28,759 nucleotides of DNA from assembly GCA_025464025.1 (NCBI GenBank), contig JAODBP010000267.1:1-28759 (forward strand), in the 5' to 3' direction. The position numbers and the translations under genes are program-made. The first letter of the stretch is position 1; each line of letters opens with the position of its first letter. Below the pieces are notes generated by a model. The model saw nothing but the letters and a program-made list of their open reading frames with translations, did not search any database and was not told the DNA's origin. The DNA is from Actinomycetes bacterium (GTDB lineage Bacteria; Actinomycetota; Acidimicrobiia; Acidimicrobiales; CADCSY01). Below, piece after piece: positions 7,533 to 15,791 of the stretch.

Positions 7533-8879
7533 ATGGTCCGAGCGTTCGCACGCTCAGCAGCAGTCGCAGTCGTCGCCCTCGGGGCCGTGGCCACCACGGC
7601 GGTGATCTCGCCGGCCCACGCCGAGGAGGACTTCGTCGCCGGGAGCGGCCGGGTCACCACCCGGGTGGTCAAGGTCGGGCCCACCGCCGGGCGGCTCTCG
7701 TTCGCCCCGTCGGTCGGCCTGGCCACCGCCGACTACAACGGCACGGCCGGCCGGGCCGAGTCGAAGCTGTTCGACTTCGCCGCCCTCGACAGCTCCCTCC
7801 CGAAGGAGCTGGTCGAGCAGTCGCCGTCGGTCCGGGTCGACTCGGGTGACGATGGCGCCGAGCAGGGGACCACCCGCTCGAGCCCCGGCCTCCCGGCCGA
7901 CAGCCCGATCAAGGCCGGAGGCACGACCCAGTCGGCCAAGGCGAACGAAGATCCGTCGAGCGATGCCGGCTTCAGCCTCGGCGACTTCGCGCCGGCCCCC
8001 GGCGTCCTCGAGATGAGCGGCGCCAGGGCCACCAGCCACGCCGGTGTGGTGGGCGGCGCAACCCGTGTTGCCATCGGCCACGTCGAGATCGGCCGCCTCG
8101 CGATCGGCGGCGGCCAGGTCGTGCTCGAGGGGCTCACCTGGGACGTCCGACAGCGCACCGGGAAGGCCAAGGAGGCCACCGGCACGTTCGGCATCAAGGG
8201 GATCACGATCGCCGGCACGCAGCTGGCGCCGCCGTCGACGCCGGCGCAGCTCGCCCAGGCCTTCACCCAGCTCAACGCCGCCCTGAAGCCGCTCGGCATC
8301 CGCCTCGACCCGCCCACGCCGGGCAGCCAGGGGGGCGTGGCCAGCATCACCCCGCTGGGGATCCACCTCGAGGCGTCCGAGGTCGGCCGTGTGGTCGGGC
8401 CGCCGCTCCTCGACGCCGTCCAGCCCGTCCGCGACCCCATCGCCACCGGGATCATCGCGGCCAGCCCCGACGCCGGCGGCCTCGTGACCCTCGGCGACGT
8501 CGTCGCCGGGGCGCTCACCGGCAAGGGCGGCATCGACGTCCAGCTCGGCGGGGGGCAGGCCTTCACCGAGGGGGAGAAGTTCGCGAACCCGTTCGGCTCG
8601 TTCGAGCTCGGTGCCGGCGGTGCCGGCCCGGTGAGCCTCGGCGGGGGCAGCTTCGCCAGCCCGTCCCTGGGGTCGGGCGTCGACGCCGGTTCGACGGCCG
8701 GCGGCAAGGACGCGGGCAAGGGCAGCGGCAAGGTCGAGCTGGCCGGGGCCCGCCAGGAGAAGGGCAGCACCGGTGGCGCCGCCGCCGTGGTGGGCCTCGT
8801 CGGCCTGCTCGCCGTGCTGTCGATGGCCGGTGCCGACTGGTGGCGCCTGCGCCACGAACCCCGGAGGATCCTGTCTTGA
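7533..8879 (+). CDS. Exported, C-terminally membrane-anchored protein of unknown function (transporter partner)
   Basis: 448 residues. A signal peptide spans residues 1-30 (MVRAFARSAA... ISPAHA, then EEDF). The mature part is rich in Gly, Ala, Ser and Thr with probable beta structure (RVAIGHVEIGRLAIGGGQ, GTFGIKGITIAGTQL). It ends in one hydrophobic helix (AAAVVGLVGLLAVLSMAG) followed by the basic tail RLRHEPRRILS, so the bulk lies outside and the tail in the cytoplasm. The ATG at 7533 has GGGGAG about 5 nt upstream. The gene opens a four-gene operon and its stop overlaps the start of the substrate-binding protein gene, implying translational coupling. A role in capturing or presenting substrate, or in linking the binding protein to the envelope, is an inference. 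No enzymatic motif was seen. Confidence 0.82.
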   Translation: MVRAFARSAAVAVVALGAVATTAVISPAHAEEDFVAGSGRVTTRVVKVGPTAGRLSFAPSVGLATADYNGTAGRAESKLFDFAALDSSLPKELVEQSPSVRVDSGDDGAEQGTTRSSPGLPADSPIKAGGTTQSAKANEDPSSDAGFSLGDFAPAPGVLEMSGARATSHAGVVGGATRVAIGHVEIGRLAIGGGQVVLEGLTWDVRQRTGKAKEATGTFGIKGITIAGTQLAPPSTPAQLAQAFTQLNAALKPLGIRLDPPTPGSQGGVASITPLGIHLEASEVGRVVGPPLLDAVQPVRDPIATGIIAASPDAGGLVTLGDVVAGALTGKGGIDVQLGGGQAFTEGEKFANPFGSFELGAGGAGPVSLGGGSFASPSLGSGVDAGSTAGGKDAGKGSGKVELAGARQEKGSTGGAAAVVGLVGLLAVLSMAGADWWRLRHEPRRILS

Positions 8880-10495
8880 CGCCCAACGCCCGGCGGTTGC
8901 TGCGGGGCTACGGCCCGCTGCTCGCCTTCGTCGTCGTCTTCCTGCTCATGGCCGTGGCCGTGCCGACCGTGAGCAAGGAGGTCGTGGCCCAGAACGCCAG
9001 CGGCACGTCCGCCGGCAGCGGCGACGGCACCACCGCCGGTCCCGGCGACTCGACGACGGGGGCGGCCGCCACCGCCGACGGTGGCGTCGCCGGTGGCGCG
9101 GCCACCACGGTGCCGGCCAAGCCGGCTCCGGCCACGGGGAGCTGCCCCGACCGCAAGCAGCAGGTTCCGGGCGACCCGTACAGCCCGCCGTGCGTCGGCT
9201 TCAGCGGCGACAACGGCGGCGCCCCCTCTCGGGGCGTCACCGCGTCCGACATCGTCGTGTCGGCCCGCCTGCTCAACGAGAAGGGCTTCCAGCAGACGCT
9301 GGCCGCCCTGGCCGGCGCCGACATCCTCGACCGACCGGCCGACATCCAGCGCACGATCGCGGCCCTGGCCCAGTACTTCAACGAGCACTTCCAGTTCTAC
9401 GGCCGGAAGCTGAAGCCGGTCTTCTACAACGGGGCCGGCTCGGAGATCAACGAGCTGCTCGGCGGCGGTCAGGCCGAGGCCGAGGCCGACGCCGTGAAGG
9501 TGGCGGAGGAGATCAAGGCGTTCGCCGAGATCAACGGCGCGACGCCGCCGTTCACCGACGCCCTGGCCCGGCGCAAGGTGCTGGCCTTCGGCACGCCCTT
9601 CCTGTCCCGGGAGTGGCACATGCAGCGCCACCCCTACAACTGGAGCGCCAACACCGACTGCTCGATCATCACCGAGTCGACGTCGGACTTCGTGGTCAAG
9701 CAGCTGGTCGGCAAGAACGCCGACTACGCGGGTGACGGCATCAAGGGCAAGCCCCGGAAGTTCGCGGTGCTGGCCCCGGAGAACCCGTGGTACCAGCAGT
9801 GCGTCGATGCCGGTCAGCGGATCGTGACCAAGGCCGGCCACCCCTACGACCTGCGCGTCGCCTACAAGCTCGACCTGGCCACGCTGTCGAACCAGGCGGC
9901 CAGCGTGATCGCCAAGCTCAAGAGCGAGAACATCACCACCGTCGTCTGCGGCTGCGACCCGATCTTCCCGGTCTTCCTCAGCAACAAGGCATCGGAGCAG
10001 GGCTTCAACCCCGAGTGGGTGATCGCCGGCACCGCGGCGACCGACCTCGACCTCGTCGGTCAGCTCGACGACCAGGACCAGTGGTCCCACGCCTTCGGCG
10101 TCTCCTACCTCGGCTCGTACCGGCCGCTCCGCGCCGGCCTCGGCTATGCCGCCTACAAGACCGTGCGCAAGGACGAGCCGGCGTTCGCGGTCGAGGCCAT
10201 CTACGCCGAGATGTACATGCTGGCGCTGGGCGTCCAGCTCGCCGGGCCGAACCTCAACCCCCAGACGTTCGAGAAGGGCATGTTCTCGTACCCGGGCGGG
10301 TCGGGTCCGTTCGGCACCTGGGGCTTCGGCCCGCAGAACTACACGCCGACCCAGGACTACCGGGTCATCTGGTGGGACCCCGACGGCGTCTCGGCCTACA
10401 ACAACGAGAAGGGGACGTACCGCGAGGCGTTCGGCGGCCAGCGGTTCAAGGCCGGGCAGATGCCGAAGTCCGACGGCGGGCTGTTCCGGCGATGA
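8876..10495 (+). CDS. ABC transporter substrate-binding protein (branched-chain/HAAT type), membrane-anchored
   Basis: 539 residues. The start is the TTG at 8876-8878 inside TTGA, overlapping the previous stop; GGAGG at 8862-8866 lies 9 nt upstream, which decides it over the GTG at 8840. Residues 13-32 form a hydrophobic helix (LLAFVVVFLLMAVAVP), apparently an uncleaved anchor because no lipobox cysteine follows. A Gly/Ser/Thr/Ala-rich linker runs to about residue 85. The periplasmic-binding-protein type I fold follows, with FAVLAPENPWYQQC, SVIAKLKSENITTVVCGCDP, FNPEWVIAGT and AVEAIYAEMYMLALGVQLAG. It captures a solute outside the cell and delivers it to the permease encoded next. The ligand cannot be read: the family binds amino acids, amides, ureas and aromatic or lipid-like acids. 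Confidence 0.93.
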   Translation: MTPNARRLLRGYGPLLAFVVVFLLMAVAVPTVSKEVVAQNASGTSAGSGDGTTAGPGDSTTGAAATADGGVAGGAATTVPAKPAPATGSCPDRKQQVPGDPYSPPCVGFSGDNGGAPSRGVTASDIVVSARLLNEKGFQQTLAALAGADILDRPADIQRTIAALAQYFNEHFQFYGRKLKPVFYNGAGSEINELLGGGQAEAEADAVKVAEEIKAFAEINGATPPFTDALARRKVLAFGTPFLSREWHMQRHPYNWSANTDCSIITESTSDFVVKQLVGKNADYAGDGIKGKPRKFAVLAPENPWYQQCVDAGQRIVTKAGHPYDLRVAYKLDLATLSNQAASVIAKLKSENITTVVCGCDPIFPVFLSNKASEQGFNPEWVIAGTAATDLDLVGQLDDQDQWSHAFGVSYLGSYRPLRAGLGYAAYKTVRKDEPAFAVEAIYAEMYMLALGVQLAGPNLNPQTFEKGMFSYPGGSGPFGTWGFGPQNYTPTQDYRVIWWDPDGVSAYNNEKGTYREAFGGQRFKAGQMPKSDGGLFRR

Positions 10496-12558
10496 CGGCG
10501 CTCCGAGCCGTGCCCCGCCCGATCGCGATCGCCGTCGGGGTGGTGCTGGCCTGGCTGGTCGCCGGGGCGGTGCTGCCCGACGGGGCGCCGCTGGGCGTGG
10601 TGCTCCAGGGCGTGGTGTTCGGCACCGTCACCGCCCTGCTGGCCATGGGCCTGATCCTCATCTACCGGACCAGCAACATCGTGAACTTCGCCTACGGGGC
10701 CATGGGTGGGGTGGGCGGCATCCTGGCCGTCAACCTCTACCTGGCGTCCGGGCTGCCGTACTTCCTGGCCGTCGGCATCGGCGTGCTCACCGGCGTCCTC
10801 GTCGGCGGCCTCACCGAGGTGCTGGTGATCCGGCGGTTCACCAACGCGTCGCGGCTCGTGCTCACCGTGGCCACCATCGGCCTGGCCCAGATCCTCGGCG
10901 CCTTCCAGCTCCTCATCCCGAAGTGGTTCGACGCCAACAACCTCACGACCAGCTTCAAGACGCCGTTCACGTTCCACGTCAACGTCGACCCGGTGGTCTT
11001 CACCGGCGACCACATCCTGATCGTGGCGGCCGTCCCGCCGATCATCGCCGCCCTGGCCTGGTTCCTCCTCCGCACCGATGCGGGCGTGGCGGTGCGGGCC
11101 GCGGCCGACAACAACGAGCGAGCGCTGCTGCTCGGGATCCCGGTCCGTCGCCTGTCCACCATCGTGTGGTCGTTGTCCGGCGGCCTGGCCGCCCTGACGT
11201 TCATCCTCAAGGCGCCGTTCGCCGGCTCGACGTCGACGGCCCTGGCCGGGCCGGCGCTCCTGCTCCCGGCCCTGGCCGCCGCCGTGGTGGCCAAGATGGA
11301 GTCGCTGCCGGCCGCCTTCGCCGCCGGCATCGGGCTGGGCGTCCTCGAGCAGCTCGTGTTCTGGAACACCGGTCGGGCCACCGCCATCGACGTGGCCTTC
11401 CTCGTGGTGATCCTCGCCGCCCTGCTCATCCAGAAGAGCTCGCTGAGCCGGGCGTTCGACGGCGCCGGCTCGTGGAGCCTCACGGCCGTGGCCCGCCCGA
11501 TCCCGGCCCGGCTCCGCAACCGGCCCGAGGTGCGGATCGCCCGCCTGGTGGTGCTCGCCGTCGTCGCGGTCGTGGCCGTCGTCGTCCCGGCCAGCGTGGG
11601 CCCGAGCACCCAGAACCTCATGGCCGTCGCCCTCATCTGGGGCATGGTCGCCGTGTCGCTCGTCGTGCTCACCGGATGGGGCGGCCACATCAGCCTCGGG
11701 CAGTTCGCCATCGTCGGCTGCGGCGCGGTGGCGGCCGGCAACATCGTCGAGCGGTGGGACGTCGACATGTTCCTCGTGCTGGTGGTGGCCGGCATCACCG
11801 GTGCGGCCGTGGCCCTGCTCATCGGCCTGCCCGCCCTGCGCATCCGGGGTCTGTTCCTGGCCGTCACCACGTTGGCGTTCGCCGTCGCCCTCGACAGCTA
11901 CTTCCTGAACCCCACGAACTTCCCGAAGTACGTGCCCGACGACGTCAGCCGACCCGTGCTGTGGCAGCGCTTCGACCTCGAGAGCCAGCTCTCGATGTAC
12001 TACCTCTGCCTCGGCTTCCTGGTCCTCACGATCCTCGCCGTCACCGGGGTGCGGCGGTCGCGCAGCGGCCGCGTGCTCCTGGCCGCCCGCGACAACGTGC
12101 GGGCGGCGGGCGCCTCGGCCGTGCCCACCACCCGGGTGAAGCTCACGACGTTCATCTTCTCCGGCACCATCGCCGGGGTGGCCGGCGGCCTCTACGTGCT
12201 CCTCCAGCACGGGGCCCGGGCCGGCTCGTTCCAGCCGTCGATGAGCCTCGACGTGTTCGCCATGGCCGCCATCGGCGGGCTCGGCTCGGTGAGCGGCGCC
12301 CTCCTCGGCGTGTTCACGTTCCGCTTCCTCGAGAAGGTCCTCAGCGGCGAGCTGCGCATGGCCGTCACAGGCGCCGGCCTGCTCCTGGTCCTGCTCGTCC
12401 TCCCCGGCGGCCTCGGCCAGTTCGTCACCGACGTGCGCGACCGCCTGCTGCGGCTCCTGCCCGACCGCGGCACCGACGAGCCACCGCCCCCCGAGGTCGA
12501 CCTGCTGTCCGAGGCACTCGACGCGCCGGTGGACGCGACGTTGGAGGTGAAGACGTGA
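10492..12558 (+). CDS. Fused LivH-LivM-type ABC transporter permease
   Basis: 688 residues, twice the usual permease length. The first half (about 1-330) is LivH-like: VVFGTVTALLAMGLILIYRTSNIVNFAYGAMG, then LTVATIGLAQIL and RAAADNNERALLLGIPVRR, the cytoplasmic coupling loop. The second half (about 345-660) is LivM-like: LMAVALIWGMVAVSLVVLTGWGGHISLGQFA, LPALRIRGLFLAVTTLAFA, LLAARDNVRAAGASAVPTTRVKL and AAIGGLGSVSGALLG. Both half-channels needed for a heterodimeric pore therefore sit on one chain. The ATG at 10492 overlaps the preceding stop (ATGA) and the 3' end overlaps the ATPase start, so the proteins are probably made in fixed ratio. A short acidic tail (DEPPPPEVDLLSEALD) follows the last helix. 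Confidence 0.95.
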   Translation: MTALRAVPRPIAIAVGVVLAWLVAGAVLPDGAPLGVVLQGVVFGTVTALLAMGLILIYRTSNIVNFAYGAMGGVGGILAVNLYLASGLPYFLAVGIGVLTGVLVGGLTEVLVIRRFTNASRLVLTVATIGLAQILGAFQLLIPKWFDANNLTTSFKTPFTFHVNVDPVVFTGDHILIVAAVPPIIAALAWFLLRTDAGVAVRAAADNNERALLLGIPVRRLSTIVWSLSGGLAALTFILKAPFAGSTSTALAGPALLLPALAAAVVAKMESLPAAFAAGIGLGVLEQLVFWNTGRATAIDVAFLVVILAALLIQKSSLSRAFDGAGSWSLTAVARPIPARLRNRPEVRIARLVVLAVVAVVAVVVPASVGPSTQNLMAVALIWGMVAVSLVVLTGWGGHISLGQFAIVGCGAVAAGNIVERWDVDMFLVLVVAGITGAAVALLIGLPALRIRGLFLAVTTLAFAVALDSYFLNPTNFPKYVPDDVSRPVLWQRFDLESQLSMYYLCLGFLVLTILAVTGVRRSRSGRVLLAARDNVRAAGASAVPTTRVKLTTFIFSGTIAGVAGGLYVLLQHGARAGSFQPSMSLDVFAMAAIGGLGSVSGALLGVFTFRFLEKVLSGELRMAVTGAGLLLVLLVLPGGLGQFVTDVRDRLLRLLPDRGTDEPPPPEVDLLSEALDAPVDATLEVKT

Positions 12559-14186
12559 CGGGACTGCTGGAGGTCAAGGGCCTCGACGTGGCCTACGGCC
12601 CGGTGCAGGTGCTGTTCGGCGTCGACCTGACCGTCGAGCAGGGTGAGGTCGTGGCCCTCCTCGGCACCAACGGGGCCGGCAAGTCCACGCTGCTCAAGGC
12701 GATCTCCGGCCTGCTCAAGCCGAGCCGGGGGACCGTGACCTTCGACGGCGACGACATCACCGGCATGCGGGCCGACCGCACCGCGGCCGAGGGCCTGCTG
12801 CAGATGCCGGGCGGCAAGGGCGTGTTCCCCACGCTCACCGTCGAGGAGAACCTGCGCCTCGGCGCCTGGCTCCTGCGCAAGGACAAGGAGCGCTTCGAGG
12901 CGGTGCAGGAGCAGGCCCGCCAGCTGTTCCCCGTGCTCGAGCGCCGGTGGGGCGCGCTGGCCGGCGACCTGTCGGGCGGCGAGCAGCAGATGCTCACGCT
13001 CGCCCAGGCGTTCATGAACGAGCCGAAGCTCCTCATGATCGACGAGCTGTCGCTCGGCCTGGCCCCGGCCGTCGTCGGTGAGCTGATCGAGGTCGTGCAG
13101 CGGCTCCACGAGGCCGGCACCACGATGATCGTGGTCGAGCAGTCGGTGAACGTCGCCCTGACCCTCGCCGAGCGGGCCGTGTTCATGGAGAAGGGCCAGG
13201 TGCGCTTCAGCGGCGCCACCGCCGACCTCCTCGACCGGCCCGACGTGCTGCGCTCCGTCTTCATCGCCGGCGCCGCCAGCGGCGGCGGGGCCGCACCGGC
13301 CGCCGTGCCGGCCCGGAAGGCACCACCGTCCGACGCCCCGGTGGTGCTCGAGTGTGAGGGCGTGGTGAAGCGCTTCGGTGGCGTGCGAGCCGTCGACGGC
13401 GTCGACCTGGTGCTGCGCGAGGGCCAGATCCTCGGGCTCATCGGCCAGAACGGCGCCGGCAAGACGACGCTGTTCGACTGCATCTCCGGCTTCCTCGAGC
13501 TCGACGAGGGCACCGTGCGGCTGAAGGGCCACGACATCACTCGTTGGCAGCCCCACGAGCGGGCCGCCGCCACGCTCGGCCGGTCGTTCCAGGAGGCCCG
13601 GCTCTACCCGTCGCTCACCGCGGCCGAGACGATCGCCGTCGCCCTCGAGCGCCACCTGGTCAGCCGCGACCTCGTCGCCGCCGCCATGTGGCTGCCAGCC
13701 ACCTACGAGTCGGAGCTGGCCGTGGCCGACCGGGTCGACGAGCTCATCACCGTCATGGGTCTCGAGTCGTTCCGCGAGAAGCTCGTCGGCGAGCTGTCGA
13801 CCGGCAGCCGGCGCATCGTCGAGCTGGCCTGCATCCTGGCCCAGGACCCGTCGGTGCTCCTCCTCGACGAGCCCTCGGGGGGTGTGGCCCAGAAGGAGAC
13901 CGAGGCGCTCGGCCCCCTGCTCCAGCGGGTCCAGGCCCACACCGGCTGCGCCATCCTCGTCATCGAGCACGACATGCCGCTGCTGCGCAGCCTGTGCGAC
14001 CGCATGGTGGCCCTCGAGCTCGGTCGGGTCCTTGCCGAGGGGGCGCCCGAGGAGGTGCTGGCCGACCCGAAGGTGATCGAGTCCTACCTCGGCACCGACG
14101 ACACCGCCATCAACCGGTCCGGTGCCCGGGGGACGTCGACGAAGAAGCCGCCCCGGCGGCGGGCGCCGCTGCGAGCAAGCTCCTGA
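12555..14186 (+). CDS. Fused LivF-LivG-type ABC transporter ATPase
   Basis: 543 residues with two nucleotide-binding domains. Domain 1 (LivF-like): Walker A GTNGAGKST (37-45), signature LSGGEQQ (139-145), Walker B LLMIDELSLGLAP (159-171), VEQ switch. Domain 2 (LivG-like): Walker A GQNGAGKTT (297-305), signature-region LSTGSRR (414-420) with Ser where Gln is usual, Walker B VLLLDEPSGGVAQ (434-446), switch IEHDM. An Ala/Pro-rich linker (about 237-262) joins them. It powers import through the fused permease. The GTG at 12555 overlaps the permease stop and has GGAGGTG upstream. The last 25 residues, including KKPPRRRAP, are basic and lie in a 77-bp convergent overlap with the hydrolase gene, so this tail is probably not part of the conserved fold. 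Confidence 0.95.
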   Translation: MTGLLEVKGLDVAYGPVQVLFGVDLTVEQGEVVALLGTNGAGKSTLLKAISGLLKPSRGTVTFDGDDITGMRADRTAAEGLLQMPGGKGVFPTLTVEENLRLGAWLLRKDKERFEAVQEQARQLFPVLERRWGALAGDLSGGEQQMLTLAQAFMNEPKLLMIDELSLGLAPAVVGELIEVVQRLHEAGTTMIVVEQSVNVALTLAERAVFMEKGQVRFSGATADLLDRPDVLRSVFIAGAASGGGAAPAAVPARKAPPSDAPVVLECEGVVKRFGGVRAVDGVDLVLREGQILGLIGQNGAGKTTLFDCISGFLELDEGTVRLKGHDITRWQPHERAAATLGRSFQEARLYPSLTAAETIAVALERHLVSRDLVAAAMWLPATYESELAVADRVDELITVMGLESFREKLVGELSTGSRRIVELACILAQDPSVLLLDEPSGGVAQKETEALGPLLQRVQAHTGCAILVIEHDMPLLRSLCDRMVALELGRVLAEGAPEEVLADPKVIESYLGTDDTAINRSGARGTSTKKPPRRRAPLRASS

Positions 14187-15006
14187 TCTCGGCGACCACC
14201 GCATCGGGCGCCTCGTACTGGAGCTGGTGGCCGAGGCCCTCGTAGGACACGAGCCGGCTGCCGGGGATGCCGGCGACCATGCGATCGGCGTGCTTCGGCG
14301 GGGTGAGGGTGTCGCGCGTGCCGCTGAGCACGACGGTCGGCATGGCGATCGTGCCGAGGGCGGTGGTCAGGTCCATGGTGCCCATGGCCTCGAGCCAGCC
14401 CTGCCGGGCGTCGGAGGCCGTGGCGACGAAGTGCTCGCGGGTGAGGCGGCGGTGCTCGGGCCGGGCGCTCCGGCCGAACGTGCGGCGCACCAGCCACGGG
14501 CCCAGGGGGCTGCGGAAGAGACGGATGAACCAGGGCGCGGCCATGAGGCGGACCAGCACCGCGTCGGCGCGGGAGCCGCCGAGGGCCGACGCCGCGGTGG
14601 CGACGAGGGCGATGCCCCGGGCCCGTTCGGCCAGCACCTCGGGGTGCTCCTTGGCCAGCGACATGATGGTCATGCCGCCCATGGAGTGCCCGACGAGCAC
14701 GGCGTCGCGGGCGTCGACCGCCTCGAGCACGGCCCGCAGGTCGCCGGCGAGGCGGGGGATGGTGAAGCCGTCGGATCCGCTGGTGGAGGAGCCGTGGCCC
14801 CGCTGGTCGTAGAGCACGACCCGGCAGCCGGCGTCGAGCAGGCGGCGGACCACCAGCGACCAGGTCTCGCGCTGCTCCGTCCAGCCGTGGGCCAGCACGA
14901 CCAGCGGGCCGGTGCCGAGGTCGGTGACGGCCAGCTCGGCGCCGTCGTCGGTGGGCACGACCAGCGTCGTGCCGGCGGGCAGCAGCAGCTCGCTCGGCCC
15001 GCTCAC
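14110..15006 (-). CDS. Alpha/beta hydrolase (probable esterase of the BVMO operon)
   Basis: 298 residues. Oxyanion-hole segment VVLAHGWTEQRETW (37-49), YDQRGHGSS, nucleophile elbow GHSMGG with Ser108, acid Asp232 (SGTRDTL), and His260 (EGLGHQLQ) make a complete Ser-Asp-His triad. The insert between about residues 145 and 200 (cap region) contains LMAAPWFIRLFRSPLGPW. The GTG start at 15004-15006 overlaps the stop of the SDR gene (GTGA). As last gene of an operon with a Baeyer-Villiger monooxygenase, its natural job is probably to hydrolyse the ester or lactone that enzyme makes; this is inferred from context. Its Ala/Ser-rich C-terminal tail overlaps the convergent ABC ATPase gene by 77 bp. 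Confidence 0.93.
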   Translation of the reverse strand: MSGPSELLLPAGTTLVVPTDDGAELAVTDLGTGPLVVLAHGWTEQRETWSLVVRRLLDAGCRVVLYDQRGHGSSTSGSDGFTIPRLAGDLRAVLEAVDARDAVLVGHSMGGMTIMSLAKEHPEVLAERARGIALVATAASALGGSRADAVLVRLMAAPWFIRLFRSPLGPWLVRRTFGRSARPEHRRLTREHFVATASDARQGWLEAMGTMDLTTALGTIAMPTVVLSGTRDTLTPPKHADRMVAGIPGSRLVSYEGLGHQLQYEAPDAVVAEIRSLLAAAPAAGAASSSTSPGHRTG

Positions 15007-15791
15007 GACAGGCCTCGGGCGGCCAGCTTCTGCTGCACGGCGAACGGGGCGAAGCGGTGGACGCCGTAGGCCAGCTTCGACTCCCAGCCGGCGAGGGCGA
15101 TGCCCCGGTCGTGCTCGATCGCCCGCACCACGGCCTTGGCCACCGTGTTCGGCGAGTGGCCCTTGCCGAACAGCTTGCGGGCCTCCTCCTTGTGCTCCCC
15201 GGCCTCGCCGACGAAGCGGGCCGCCTCGATGATCGGGGTGTTGATCACGCCCGGGCAGACGGCAGTGACGCCGACGCCGTGCTGGCCCCAGTCCGCCCGC
15301 AACGAGGCGGCGAGCGAGAGGACGGCCGCCTTGGTGGCGCAGTAGGCGGCGAGGTCGACGGCCGGCGTGAACCCGAGGCCCGACGACGTGATGACGAGGT
15401 GGCCCCGGCCCTGCTCGAGCAACTTCGGGCCCCACACGGCGGCGGTGTTGACGACGCCGTCGAGGTTGATGCTGCGGATCCAGTTCCAGTCCTCCGCCGT
15501 CATGTCGGTGAACCGGCCGGACACGCCGACGCCGGCGTTGGCCATCACGATGCCGGCGTCGTCGAGGCCGAGGTCGGCGAGCTGCTCGCGGTCGCGCACG
15601 TCGGCCTGGTGGCCGGTGGCGCCGTGGCCGCACTCGTCGGCGACCCGCTTGGCCGCCTCGCCGTCGAGGTCGACGCAGGCGACGACGGCGCCCTTGGCCG
15701 CCAGGGCGTGGGCCACGGCCCGCCCGATGCCGCTGCCGGCGCCGGTGATGACGGCCCGGGTCGCCGGGATCCACACCTTGGCAACGCTCAT
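15003..15791 (-). CDS. Short-chain dehydrogenase/reductase (SDR)
   Basis: 262 residues, a classical SDR. The dinucleotide motif is TGAGSGIG (16-23); Asp41 at the end of strand 2 (VDLD) suggests NAD(H) rather than NADP(H). ANAGVGV follows (84-90), the catalytic Ser is in ITSSGLG (135-140), and the YxxxK pair is Tyr150 and Lys154 (AAYCATKAA). PGVINTP is the usual post-catalytic loop. The ATG at 15789-15791 overlaps the monooxygenase stop and its own stop overlaps the hydrolase start. A likely role is oxidation of an alcohol to the ketone used by the monooxygenase, or oxidation of the alcohol released later; the order of use is inferred. Distant context parallels include the mycobacterial mymA locus, which also combines a BVMO, an SDR and a hydrolase. 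Confidence 0.93.
   Translation of the reverse strand: MSVAKVWIPATRAVITGAGSGIGRAVAHALAAKGAVVACVDLDGEAAKRVADECGHGATGHQADVRDREQLADLGLDDAGIVMANAGVGVSGRFTDMTAEDWNWIRSINLDGVVNTAAVWGPKLLEQGRGHLVITSSGLGFTPAVDLAAYCATKAAVLSLAASLRADWGQHGVGVTAVCPGVINTPIIEAARFVGEAGEHKEEARKLFGKGHSPNTVAKAVVRAIEHDRGIALAGWESKLAYGVHRFAPFAVQQKLAARGLS

Noticed and set aside
10396..12210. Long open frame (about 600 codons) antisense to the fused permease gene
   Set aside because: At this GC content, antisense frames of true genes are often open. Its translation is a low-complexity mix of Glu, His, Arg and Gly without motifs, while the sense strand encodes clear LivH/LivM domains.
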